Below, in pieces: positions 23,901-38,680 of a stretch of 64,000 nt of DNA. The position numbers and the translations under genes are program-made. The DNA comes from Margaritispora aquatica. Its lineage: Eukaryota > Ascomycota > Leotiomycetes > Helotiales > Discinellaceae. The notes below the pieces were generated by a model. The model was not told where the DNA came from, searched no databases, and saw only the letters and a list, made by a program, of their open reading frames with translations. Position 1 is the first letter of the stretch, and every line of letters starts with the position of its first letter. The stretch lies in NCBI GenBank assembly GCA_007644065.1, contig VJWN01000001.1, positions 882,340-946,339 of the forward strand, given 5' to 3'.

Positions 23901-24562
23901 CTGGATCTTACGATACGACAGTGCGGCTCTGGGACGCTGCTACAGGAGCTGCGCTGCAGACGCTCGAGGGCCACTCTAGCTATGTCACTTCGGTCGCCTT
24001 CTCTCTTGACGGCAAGCAGGTCGTCTCTGGATCTTACGATACGACAGTGCGGCTCTGGGACGCTGCTACAGGAGCAGCGCTGCAGACGCTCGAGGGCCAC
24101 TCTAGCTTTGTTAGTTCGGTCGCCTTCTCTCCTGACGGCAAGCAGGTCGTCTCTGGATCTAACGATACGACAGTGCGGCTCTGGGACGCTGCTACAGGAG
24201 CTGCGCTGCAGACGCTCGAGGGCCACTCTAGCTATGTCACTTCGGTCGCCTTCTCTCTTGACGGCAAGCAGGTCGTCTCTGGATCTTACGATACGACAGT
24301 ACGGCTCTGGGACGCTGCTACAGGAGCAGCGCTGCAGACGCTCGAGGGCCACTCTAGCTCTGTTAGTTCGGTCGCCTTCTCTTCTAACGGCAAGCAGGTC
24401 GTCTCTGGATCTTACGATACGACAGTGCGGCTCTGGGACGCTGCTACAGGAGCTGCGCTGCAGACGCTCGAGGGCCACTCTAGCTCTGTCAGTTCGGTCG
24501 CCTTCTCTCCTAACGGCAAGCAGGTCGTCTCTGGATCTTACGATACGACAGTGCGGCTCTAG
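20946..24562 (+). CDS. HET-NACHT-WD40 NLR receptor, truncated by an in-frame TAG
   Basis: Exons 20946-21684, 21749-23313 and 23363-24562 give 1167 aa. An alternative second-exon start at 21731 keeps frame too. HET domain (about 1-245): YAILSHTW, FWVDTCCIDKSSSAEL, RGWTLQELIAP, AYSLLGIF. NACHT: Walker A GLAGTGKST (about 304-312) and Walker B LLIVDALDECD (about 405-415), then a helical region with HPSFRDFL. From about residue 837 come 42-residue WD40 repeats differing at few sites. Known: this architecture is that of Podospora HET-E/HET-D/HET-R, NLRs that trigger cell death on non-self recognition. The WD repeats bind the ligand, NACHT oligomerises and HET executes. The frame stops at TAG (24560-24562) in the eighth repeat, where all other copies have TGG (Trp). 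Five more repeats follow in frame. The product is either truncated or rescued by RNA editing or read-through. Confidence 0.9.
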
Positions 24563-25150
24563 GACGCTGCTATAGGAGCAGCGCTGCAGACGCTCGAGGG
24601 CCACTCTAGCTATGTTACTTCGGTCGCCTTCTCTCCTGACGGCAAGCAGGTCGTCTCTGGATCTAACGATACGACAGTGCGGCTCTGGGACGCTGCTATA
24701 GGAGCAGCGCTACAGACGCTCGAGGGCCACTCTAGCTCTGTCAGTTCGGTCGCCTTCTCTCCTGACGGCAAGCAGGTCGTCTCTGGATCTTACGATACGA
24801 CAGTGCGGCTCTGGGACGCTGCTACAGGAGCAGCGCTGCAGACGCTCGAGGGCCACTCTAGCTATATCACTTCGGTCGCCTTCTCTCTTGACGGCAAGCA
24901 GGTCGTCTCTGGATCTTACGATACGACAGTACGGCTCTGGGACGCTGCTACAGGAGCAGCGCTGCAGACGCTCGAGGGCCACTCTAGCTCTGTTAGTTCG
25001 GTCGCCTTCTCTTCTAACGGCAAGCAGGTCGTCTCTAGATCTGACGATACGACAGTACGGCTCTGGGACGCTGCTACAGGAGCAGCGCTGCAGACGCTCG
25101 AGGGCCACTCTAGCTATGTTACTTCGGTCGCCTTCTCCCCTAACAATAAT
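23566..25150 (+). repeat. WD40 coding array: 12 full and 1 partial 126-base tandem repeats
   Basis: The unit is 126 bases (42 codons), starting at CTCGAGGGCCACTCTAGC in each copy. Copies begin near 23585, 23711, 23837, 23963, 24089, 24215, 24341, 24467, 24593, 24719, 24845, 24971 and 25097. Identity between copies is very high. Variable codons are the residue after HSS (Tyr/Ser/Phe), the next Ser/Thr, Pro/Leu/Ser-Asn/Asp before GKQVV, Tyr/Asp/Asn before DTTVRLW, and Ile/Thr before GAALQT. Because 126 is divisible by three, the array is also open in other frames on both strands; those are not genes. Confidence 0.97.
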
Positions 25151-25333
25151 ATACTACCTACTTTACATATATCTAATGATTGGGTAGTAAAAGGTAAAGA
25201 GAATATTCTCTGGCTACCTCCCGATTACCGATCTACATGTGAAGCTATTTGGGATCAAACGATTATTTTAGGACACTCATCAGGGAGACTTTCATTTCTT
25301 CAGTTTAGACAAGGACCAAAGCTTATGGTATAG
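24563..25333 (+). pseudogene. In-frame continuation of the NLR after the premature TAG
   Basis: Directly after the TAG the same frame stays open for 257 codons. It encodes WD repeats 9 to 13 and then a unique end (NNNILPTLHISNDWVVKG ... HSSGRLSFLQFRQGPKLMV) closing at TAG 25331-25333. This end, with its DWVVKGKENILWLPPDYR motif, is the usual kind of C-terminus of fungal NACHT-WD40 proteins (family knowledge). It is therefore the original C-terminus, now cut off. No promoter or start of its own is evident. Confidence 0.8.
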
Positions 25334-26810
25334 AACTAGTATATAGTAAAGCTTGTACTGTATTATTAATATAATATCTCTCTTTCTTTCTAATCTCTAT
25401 TTCATAGAGGGTTCAAGGGGAGCGCGTAACTTTATAGTAGTTAATAATTGCCACTTGGTTTCTAGAATCTTTTAGATTATACTATATAGAGTACAGTATA
25501 ACAAAACGATAGATTAATAATAGTTAAGTAATCTTTTCAAGTAGCTATTAGTAGCATTAGGCATTGTCGCTAATCTAGTATTTACTCGCTGTTAGTTAAA
25601 GCCATATCCTCCCGCTAGCTAGAGTCCTGAACAGCCACAAGCTTGGCAAATAATTACTCAAGTAAAACTATTCTACTGGTGGTAGTTATTATTACTAACT
25701 TATAATCCTTTTAACTACTGTATTAGTAGTACAGTATTAGACTTTATCGCTAATCTAGTATTCAATCGCTATTGGTTAAGAAACATACTTTTTTTTTCCG
25801 GCACAAAGGGTTTTCCGTTACGTAGGGATGGACATTAGTATGGTTAGTGGACATGGCAGGCGGATACACCATTAGTCACTAGACGAGGCGTTAGGAAATG
25901 AGCGAGAGCATTTCATCACGACTGCAAATCTGTTGTGTCATGACCAATGAATTACATTTCAAGGAGGAGTCAGTGAGAATTTCGCCTCTTGAAATCCATA
26001 CCTTGTCTCAATGTGATTTGTCATGGCATTGTGGCTAGAGAAGGAGAATACCTATGATTTTAATGAATCAGTTCACTTGTCACACAGAAATTGAGATTTA
26101 CTATTCCTGCATTCTGACAGGTCAATTGCTATTGAAGTCTTTACACGCAATTATATACGGCCTCGGAATAACGAGGGCATTGGATTTAGAAAATAATTAC
26201 AACAATCATATTCAGATGATTTGACAAAGGATACTTGCTCCGTCTCTTGGAACAGGCGTAAGAACTGCAAAAAGTCTTACCTCAACTGCTTGGTCATAAT
26301 TTGTAACAGTGTATCATTAAAACTAGTCATAGATATGTTCCAGTGTAATCATAATGATTTCGATTATAAAAAGGACCAAATGTGCTACAATCAAGTCACC
26401 GATGAGCCTATTTTTATACTGCCCTACATCATTGGTGCCTTGAATGGATTCCAGACAATCCAGGCCATTTTAGCGGGGATCACTTTGACTTTGCCGCAGA
26501 AACCATTACCACCATCACGAAACTCCAACCATTGATGCAATAAACCAAGATCGTAACTTGCAATACTACGCTCCTTGAGCTCTTGCATCTGTAGGGCAGG
26601 CCCAGATTGACAGACACTCTTTGTCAGACCTTGTGGTTGCAGCAGCGCCTCTCGAACCTGCACAGCCCCGTTTCCGCGCCTTGAGTTGACGACCACTCTT
26701 GCGTCGGCCCTCTAATCCCAGGAACATCAAACTACTCCGAAATCACATCTAGGAGCCTTCTATCATTGAAGTTATCCTAAAGACATCGCCATTGTTGGCG
26801 GATCTTCACG
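25334..26810. other. TA-rich island and intergenic DNA downstream of the NLR
   Basis: 25340-25800 is strongly TA-rich with many TATA/TAGTA motifs and no coding frame. 25800-26810 is normal in composition. A 104-codon frame at 26221-26535 (+) shows no recognisable domain and is left out. Confidence 0.5.
25547..25780. repeat. Pair of degenerate direct repeats in the TA-rich island
   Basis: Copy 1 (about 25547-25599) and copy 2 (about 25722-25779) share ATTAGTAG...ATTAG, then TCGCTAATCTAGTATT, then a GCT(G/A)TT(A/G)GTTAA end. They lie about 175 bases apart. Most differences are C/T or G/A. Probably remnants of a repeat element; no ends or target-site duplications were identified. Confidence 0.65.
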
Positions 26811-29596
<2,786 letters not shown>

Positions 29597-30404
29597 TGAA
29601 TGAACTATATTTCTTTGTCCAACATGGTGTTTTTGTTTCTACGTTTCTAAAGAGCAGAAGGGAGGAAGCGATTCTTGGGAAGGTGGGCCAATCCCCGAGT
29701 TTGGGATTTGCATAGTCATCTTTATCAATCGACAGTGATTGAAGCCTCACAATATGTACCTAACGAGTTTTATAGCCAAAAGAAAAATTTTGGTCCTCAC
29801 CACGACCTTCAGTGGATTGAGATATTCACATGAAGGGTTTTCTTTTTCCTAGTGGCGAGGTTATGGAGTAAGATTAGTGGTGTTCAGGGAAATGATATTT
29901 GTGTTTTCTATTTGCAAGCTTCCCTTTGGTACACCGAATGACCTTTGCATCGTCGAGATTGAAATTGAAATTCGAGTGGTGAGTTCGCTGCAGTTTGAAG
30001 ATGTTCCTCTGGTTGATTTTTGATTTTTGAGGCTCATGCCTCTCTATCGGAGAAGATGTCCCTTTTGGATTTTTGGTACAGATGCAGCTGAGCATCCTGG
30101 CTCATCTGGCTCACATTGGCTCACTTGTGGAAGGGTTCAAGGGGCTGAATTAAGCATGATGAGCTAAAATGGGTTGGTGGGCATCGTGGCGTCCGGGACC
30201 CCTCGTCTTTGTGGAGCTTTGTGGAGAGTTGGAAGCTTCGAATTTGTTTATGGGGTGGAAATTAGTGCATCAAAAAAATAAATAATAAATTTGTTGTGGA
30301 AACCCGGTGCTCATCAATGACTGAATGCGTCGAGTGGACGGACGTCTTAGATCTGGTTTGCATTGTTTATTTGGGTTGGGATCTTGGAGGGAGGGGAAGA
30401 AGCA

Positions 30405-30406
<2 letters not shown>

Positions 30407-30439
<33 letters not shown>
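30407..30439. repeat. (GCTT)n microsatellite
   Basis: Eight uninterrupted GCTT units followed by a degenerate GACAGCTT pair. Confidence 0.95.
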
Positions 30440-30760
30440 ACAGCTTGACAGGTCGTTGGGGATAGAGAGATATGGAGGTAGATGGTAAGGTAGGCAAGTA
30501 AAGGGCATGGATACGAGGATACTAAACTAGGTTCTGAGGTGCAGATGAATGAATGCAAAGCTACCTTCGTATACTACCTGTATGGGTATGTGGTACGGCA
30601 TTCTGCTTTCGTGGTTACGAGGTCAATTGTCCAATCATCGTTCATATGTCTCCGTACCGAGGACACCAACCCACCAAAAGGGGGGGGGGGGGTCGGATGG
30701 AAATATTTATGGAAGCATAAACATCACAACATGAACATAACATGAACATAACACAAACAA

Positions 30761-30807
30761 CCACATAACCACATAACCACATAACCACATAACCACATAA
30801 CCACACC
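30761..30807. repeat. (CCACATAA)n tandem repeat
   Basis: About six 8-base units, preceded by ACATGAACATAAC repeats and followed by (CA)n-rich DNA up to about 30885. Confidence 0.9.
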
Positions 30808-31379
30808 TTAGCATAACTAACTAAAGCACAACCATAATTCACGACACACACAAACACACACACACAAACACACACACACACACCAGCAAGCCCAAGCCCC
30901 AAGCATAAAATACAAAACACAAAACACAAAGCACAAAAGCACAAAGCACAACATCACGCTTGTACCAAATGTACCTTTAATCATAAATAATACCACTAAT
31001 ACCACTAATACCAGAATGTCTCACGCATGATCTCCCTTCTCAGGGATCCGAGTGGATCGAGCTGCTTCTAGCGACCTCATGCCATCTTAGACAGGTCTAA
31101 AGCCTTTGTGTTAGGGGGGAGATTTGCGCGTGTTTTGTTATTTTTTATTTTCGTTCGTGCGAGATCTCCATTACCTTATATTGGTACTCCCCCCTCTAGT
31201 TCCCACTTCCTCCTACTGCTGTTCGTCGTTGATATTATTAGTCTGTTAATTTACCCGTCACTCTTTGATACCATACACACAAGTTACATTCCTCACCTTC
31301 AACCAGCTCCAATCTCACAAAGCTTCCATCTTGAACTTCTTCACGACACCTTCATACCCAAAACAAACAAACAGCAATC

Positions 31380-32007
31380 ATGCAGCTCACTCTCGCTCTC
31401 GCTGGTCTCTTGACCCTCGCATCCGCACAGTCTTTCTCCATGGCACCTTCGACTTCCTCAGCTTGTGCTGCTCAGCCAGTCTTGGAGTCTTGCCTGGCTA
31501 GCACCCAAGCCATCGTGAAGAGCTGTGCCTCGACCGATTACAACTGCTTGTGCTCCAAGTGGACTGATGTCTTGACGTACGTCTTGCACCTTTCTCCATT
31601 CAATATTCAATCTCCCTCCCACCCAAAACCAAGTAACTAACAAGTCCTCCCCCCAAAACAGCTGCTTCAACCAATGCCCCTCCGATGTCCGCGGCGCCGC
31701 AGTCCTCTCCTCCCAAAAGACCTACTGCAGCAACGCCTCCGCCTACCCATCCCCCACCACGTCCGCCATCTCGGCCGCCGTATCCTCCGCCTACTCGGCC
31801 CCAACCACAGGCTCCACCAGCGCCGCCTCCGCCGTGACTGGCAGCAGCGCCACAGCCAAGGCCGCGAGCAGCACTGCCAGCGGAAGCCAGACCAGCTCTG
31901 CGGCTGCTGGAAGCTCGACGGCCAAGAGCGGTGCCGCAAGGAGGGAGGTCGTTGCTGGTAGTGGGTTGGTCTTGGGCATGGTTGGATTTTTGGGCGCTGT
32001 TTTGTAG
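31380..32007 (+). CDS. Secreted, probably GPI-anchored, eight-cysteine Ser/Thr-rich protein
   Basis: Exons 31380-31576 and 31662-32007 (intron GTACGT...AAACAG, phase 2) give 180 aa. A signal peptide is clear (MQLTLALAGLLTLASAQS, cut near residue 17). The mature N-terminal half holds eight Cys spaced C-x8-C-x8-C-x6-C-x-C, then three more from exon 2 (FNQC) and a last one in KTYC; this resembles CFEM-like and related extracellular Cys-rich domains. A Ser/Ala/Thr-rich stalk (about 90-155) follows, then a hydrophobic end SGLVLGMVGFLGAVL typical of a GPI-attachment signal. Inferred: a cell-wall or plasma-membrane-anchored protein. The Cys spacing is not the canonical CFEM pattern, so heme binding is not claimed. 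Confidence 0.82.
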
Positions 32008-32850
32008 GTGGGGAGACTTGATGATGGGAGGTTTGGGGTTATGGCATGTGGGATCGGAGGATTGAGCGAGGGATTTGCTACGAGGTTTGAGGATGGATCT
32101 CAGCGTTGAGCGTGGCGAATGTAGTCCATGCGTGTTTGTTTGCTTGGGATGCATGGAGTAATGCTTTGGTGTAATCTTCGTTTTTAATACCGTAAATAGT
32201 TTGGCTTCTTGGGCACAATCAAATTGATACCAAGGGAACTTCCAAACATTTTGATTGTCCAGACTATAGGCAGACCAAATCCGTCTTCGTCAAAGCCCTA
32301 GTGGGCGTACAACGTCCAAACCAAGCAAGTATTTGAAGGATGCTTTCCTTGATCTTTTTGTTTGATTTTATATAATCTTTCCGATGTGTATGAGATCTAA
32401 GCACAGGCCAAATTGTTACAGAAGAGTAAACGGTGCTGGTCATCTGGGTTACCTAGAAGCCACATGACCTATTTCTGCTACCTACATCACGAGAAAGTGT
32501 TGATATTATTTCAAAGAATGCCTTGCATGTTAACATTCTTAAAAAAACAGAGTCTGAACTGCATCTTATACATTTGTCCTTTCTACTCTAGTAACAATAC
32601 TCTGGCATAGTATATCACATGGCACAATACTAAGCTGTGAGACAGCTGCCTCCAGAGATAATGACCTAAGTGTGTGCATCTCGGAACACGAAGCTGAGCT
32701 GTGAGACAACACGGTTCTATCAATAGTAAGTCTACGTTGTACTACAGTAAGACATTTCTTGCGAAGTATGCCTCGCCCTTCGTACATGAGGGGTCATCCT
32801 GCTTATAGCGAGGCCATACCAGTTTACACTATGCAAAAACTAGCCTCACG
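32008..32850. other. Intergenic, no gene recognised
   Basis: 3' flank of the GPI-protein gene and promoter of the membrane-protein gene. Only short unconserved frames are present. Confidence 0.4.
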
Positions 32851-34707
32851 ATGGGGATTCCATATCGCTCACCAGTCTCACTGATTAAGTTCAAAGGAGC
32901 AAAAAGGGACATTGCATTCGCCGGTACTCTCATTGTCGCGCCCATGTTAATCTTCTCCATAAGTCTCCTCGTTCTCGTCCAAAAGAATCTAGTCCAAGAA
33001 AACGCTCACTTCCTAGGCAAGAGCGATTCGAGTTTTCCGGTGTTAGCACTTGCAGATAAATCAGTTTATCATGTCACTCTTTCAGCTGGAACAATGTCAT
33101 TTATATCCTCGTGGTCAAGCACGATCGCGCTGGCACTCGTTGGATATGCGATGCTGCTACTCTCGTACCCAATTGCGAGGTTATTTGAGAATCAATCTCG
33201 TTCCGACCGCACTGATACGCTTCCTACCCCTTTCCAACTGGGTCTGCTGCTCACCTTCATCAATAGTGGCCCTACAAGGTCCCTATGGGAATGGTCGAAG
33301 TATCGATGGGGTTGGACGAAGCGGAGGCAATATTTGGCCTCGCCGTTGGTAACGCTTGCGGTTTGCACATGCACTGTCGCAGTTATGCTTGGGCGAGTGG
33401 CAGCACCTCGAGCCCGTAGCTGTTTATGCTAACACTTACAGTTCTTTCATTTTGATATCAGACACCTGGCTCCACCTCAGCTTGGATACGATTGAGTTTG
33501 TAAGGATATCCAATCAAGAGTTGGGTGGCCCCTTGTACAGTAGGGGGATCATTCCTGGCTGCATCAACGAGAGCCACCCATACTTAGACGTCGACTTCTC
33601 CAAAAGATACTGTATTATTCCGGGAAATTTTGGAGTGGCCCCGAGACTAGCAAATGCCCAAAAGGCCATACAAGTAATCAATAATGTTTCGACAGAACAC
33701 ACAGTTGCTACTGTGGTCAACCAATACCAATCAACAAACTACACTTACGCGTTTCTCGCTGCCCCCGAGCTCTTGGTTGCCGCTGGGAAGGAAGATTTCC
33801 AGGCCATCAGCATCGGAGCCTACACAACCTGTCGGCCAAACAGCAAGTTCTGCAACCTGAGAGCCAACGGACTTGGAAACATTACCTACGACTGCCCTAA
33901 TGCTGCATCACGGAGTAGAAACGGGAGCGTTACAGATGACTGGAGTTTTGGCGTCGCCCAGCTCGGGGTACGTATTTCAACCCTCTAACCTATGACACCG
34001 CCATGTTCCTCAAAGACAACTGGGCCAGTCCCCTGCGATCCGATCCAAATGTTGCCTTTGAACAGAACGGATACATGGGCTTCGTACTGCTCTGTGCGAC
34101 TTCTATTGTGGATATCGAATACACCTTCAACAATGGCAATTTAAGCCTGTTTGTGCAATCGAACACCAATACATCGGTTGGCCAAATGATCATGTCTCCC
34201 TGGATCTGGACTGAAACCCGATTTATTCCCTTGCAACAGCAAGTACAGCTTGCAGTCATGAGATCCTCCATCCAAACAATGGCAGACGACGACGCGCTCG
34301 CCATAAGTAAGATCACCATCGGCATGGCCTCCACAGTCATGATCTCGACCCCAACGAAGTACCACCAAAATCGCACTGCAACCCTCGCCACTGTTGTGCC
34401 TAAGGCGTCGCTGTATGCCTTGGTCGCTTCAAATCTACTGATGGCGCTGTGCGGGCTTGTGCTTGCAGGCTTCGCATGGTCGTCATTAGATGGAGAGGGG
34501 AGAGTCCGCGGGGTCCAGGCGCGATTGGGATTTAATGGCTTGCTAGTTGAGTTGTTTGAATGTGGGAATGGGGTTGGGAGCGACGGGGTTGTGGAGGGGA
34601 TTGAAGATTTGTTTGAGGAGCGGAATGGGGATGTAGGCGGAGACGGGAAAAAGACGATTGCGGTGCTGGAGCGCGAAGGGATGCTGACGTTTGTGGCGAA
34701 TATGTAG
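32851..34707 (+). CDS. Multi-pass membrane protein of unknown function
   Basis: Proposed exons 32851-33392, 33442-33971 and 34016-34707, 587 aa. The first intron is best read as GC-AG (GCGAGT...ATGCTAACACTTACAG), the only choice that joins VAVMLG to SFILISDTWLH in frame. The second is only 44 bases (GTATTT...CTCTAAC...AAAG); a better-looking donor four bases upstream would break the frame. Membrane segments are visible near residues 22-46 (FAGTLIVAPMLIFSISLLVL), 76-110 and 160-180, with one near the end (SLYALVASNLLMALCGLVLA). The long middle part has several N-x-S/T sites and Cys residues, so is probably outside the cell. It resembles the large, uncharacterised fungal membrane proteins; I cannot name a family. 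Confidence 0.6.
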
Positions 34708-35570
34708 ACGATACATACAGTAGACTTCGAAATCGGCTTTGTATTAGGGATGTTGACTGATTATTAATTTTAGCTAAATATTAAGGCTCATGGCACGATG
34801 TGTCGCTAGCTATGGGCATGACTTTAAGCGAGCACAAGGATTGGTACGTACCTATAGAATGTAGGTCCATACTAACAATCATTCATTGTTCTAACTGAAG
34901 CTAATTCCGAATTCTACTGTATCCTAAAATTCTATCTATCTATATTACCGTCTTCGACAGTAACGACTTTTAACAGCCTCGTTTCCATACCGTAACTGAT
35001 TAACAACATACCTTGAAGAGAGTTTCCATATGGCTATTTGGCCTGGTGACTATTGCAATGGTCTTGTCGAGAATAGAAATACACAAGTCCTCTATTCTTT
35101 TGGGAACCTCCCGTTGGACTCTGAAGCGCCCCCGAATGGGAGCCTCTATAAAACCAAGCGTGCAAGAGCGTGAAGGCCCCGAAGCGGTCAAATTCATCAT
35201 CGCTAAAAACGGAAATATGGCTAAATAGAACTTGGAGAATGAGGGCTTGAATGTGCTCAATTACCATGCACACTGAAAAGATACACGAATCGAACACCTT
35301 AGAGACGGTTTCTTTAAAATAATCACAATGCGTGGATACTTGCATATCAGCGAGGTTTTAGCTTTGACGAAGACAAATTTAGTCGGCTTTGTCTTCACAA
35401 CACGACTGTCGAGAAAATATCATTGACGAGCAATAAAAATGGGTAAATTTGAAGTTCTTTCATTCTGTAAACGCAATAAACTCCTTTGCATCCAGAATAT
35501 GTGCCACTTGATACTTTGTACAGCTAAAGAAACTCCCCAATGCATTGCTCTTCGTGTTCTCCTCCCCCGT
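34708..35570. other. Intergenic, no gene recognised
   Basis: Between the 3' ends of the membrane orphan and the complex I gene. A/T-rich patches, no supported coding frame. Confidence 0.4.
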
Positions 35571-36442
35571 TTACTTCCTGTACCACATTCGGGTGCTACC
35601 GATTGTCAGTATACTGGTACATTACTCTTCCAGAAAGCCTCGAAAACTCACATTTTTGTATGCCTCATCTTCTTCTGCAACTGGAAAATGCCGTACATAA
35701 GGGCCTCCGAGGTAGGAGGACATCCAGGGACATAAATATCGACCGGGACGATCCTATCGCAACCCCTCGTAACACTGTAGCTGTAGTGGTAATAACCGCC
35801 TCCGTTCGCACAACTACCCATGGAAATGACCCATCTTGGATCGGGCATCTGATCGTAGACCTGACGCAGCGCAGGCGCCATCTTGTTCGTCAACGTGCCG
35901 GCCACAATCATGACGTCCGACTGACGGGGCGAGGCTCTGAAAATTATACCTAGGCGATCCTGATCGTATCGTGGGGTGGAGAGATGCATCATTTCGACGG
36001 CGCAGCAGGCCAGTCCGAAGGTCATGGGCCAGAGGGATCCTTGACGGGCCCAGTTGGCGATTTGGTCGAGTGTGGTCCTGAAGCCTATATCAGCCCCTCC
36101 ATTCCTCTATTTCAAGTCTGAGCTGCACGATTGGGGCCAACACGTACAGAGCATATTGCATAACACCCTCCTTCTTCTCCTGGCTGGGCAAAGGCACCTC
36201 TCGCCTCACCTTGCCCGTCACGCTCAACGGTGGCGACCCATTGCTACCGGACAAGCTCTGTGTTGCAGGCACACTCGCAGGCTTCGAGGATGTGGACGAG
36301 ATAGCTGCAATTGATCGGTATGGGATGAGAGACGAAGCTGGCTTGACTGCGATTGCTATTAGCTTGTGGCAGGGGTGAGAGAGCTTCGGTTTTGCGTACC
36401 TCGCAGAGCCAATGCGGCTGCAGACCGCGTAGAGGAGAACAT
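35571..36442 (-). CDS. NDUFS7: Mitochondrial complex I PSST subunit (NDUFS7 / 20 kDa Fe-S protein)
   Basis: Four exons: 36400-36442, 36148-36355, 35652-36077 and a 25-base last exon 35571-35595. Together they give 233 aa. The last exon adds the conserved ending TRMWYRK. Residues 1-50 form an Arg/Ser/Ala-rich mitochondrial targeting sequence ([14 protein letters not shown]). The mature part has the family motifs [70 protein letters not shown] and [10 protein letters not shown]. The paired Cys of CCAVEM plus the Cys of GSCANGGG and PGCPP ligate cluster N2. Known: N2 passes electrons from the hydrophilic arm to ubiquinone. No residue is missing. Nuclear-encoded, imported into the matrix side of the inner membrane. 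Confidence 0.97.
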
Positions 36443-37100
36443 TGTGTCAATTGATGGCAGAGAAGACACAAAGGAAAGGGTGGCGGACGGAGGGGAGTGG
36501 TTTTTATCGTGGGGCTCAAGAATTATGAGGTCGTCGATGTCAGTATTCGGTAAGGTTTAAAGGACTTCATTTGATTGGGCGAGTCACATGATGTGGCGAT
36601 GCTTCCGGGTTCAATCTGGATGTCCCAAACCAAACATACCTAACAATACCTATCTCACTACAGAATATCATGATCACGAAAATATTGGAAGGATCTACTT
36701 ATCAAGCATACGTAATATTGCGACTTGCAAATCTCAATTCTCGTCGGCAGTTGAGTGCATCAATAACTTTAGTTTGTGTACTATACATGACTTGCGTTGC
36801 AGTTAATAAATCAACCACAATTCCTCGTTCTCATAAGCCCTACCAAGACGCTGCTTGAGACCTACAGTATCCTTAAATCTAATACGAAATACCCATCTTA
36901 ATACAAAATATAAAGAAAACATCTTCTATTCTGATACAATTGCGATGACCAGCGTCGTGAAATCGTTAATACACAAGCCATATGTACCAAAGAAAGGCAT
37001 ATACTGGAGAAATTAAGCTGCGCAATTTTTGAACGCCCCCAGAGTTGAGCCTCCAGCCGTCCTCTCCACTCCCCGTCTATAGCCCCAACGATCCAACACT
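36443..37100. other. Intergenic, no gene recognised
   Basis: Promoter of the complex I gene and 3' flank of PCT1. No supported coding frame. Confidence 0.4.

Positions 37101-38680
<1,580 letters not shown>

Larger units (their letters stand above)
29597..31379. other. Intergenic, rich in simple repeats
   Basis: No gene seen. Contains a GCTT microsatellite (30407-30439), G11 near 30680-30690, an ACCACATA tandem run (30761-30807) and CA-rich low-complexity DNA (30840-30960). The last 200 bases are a C/T-rich leader of the next gene. Confidence 0.5.

Noticed and set aside
23828..25108. Long open frames antisense to, and in another + frame of, the WD40 array (up to about 258 codons)
   Set aside because: They arise because the repeat unit is a multiple of three and stop-free in several frames; no independent coding features.
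31600..32154. 184-codon Gly/Ala-rich open frame on - strand
   Set aside because: Antisense of the Ser/Ala/Thr-rich stalk of the GPI-anchored-like protein.
36590..36630. tRNA B-box-like GGGTTCAATC
   Set aside because: No A-box, anticodon arm or acceptor stem could be folded around it; no tRNA is called anywhere in the window.
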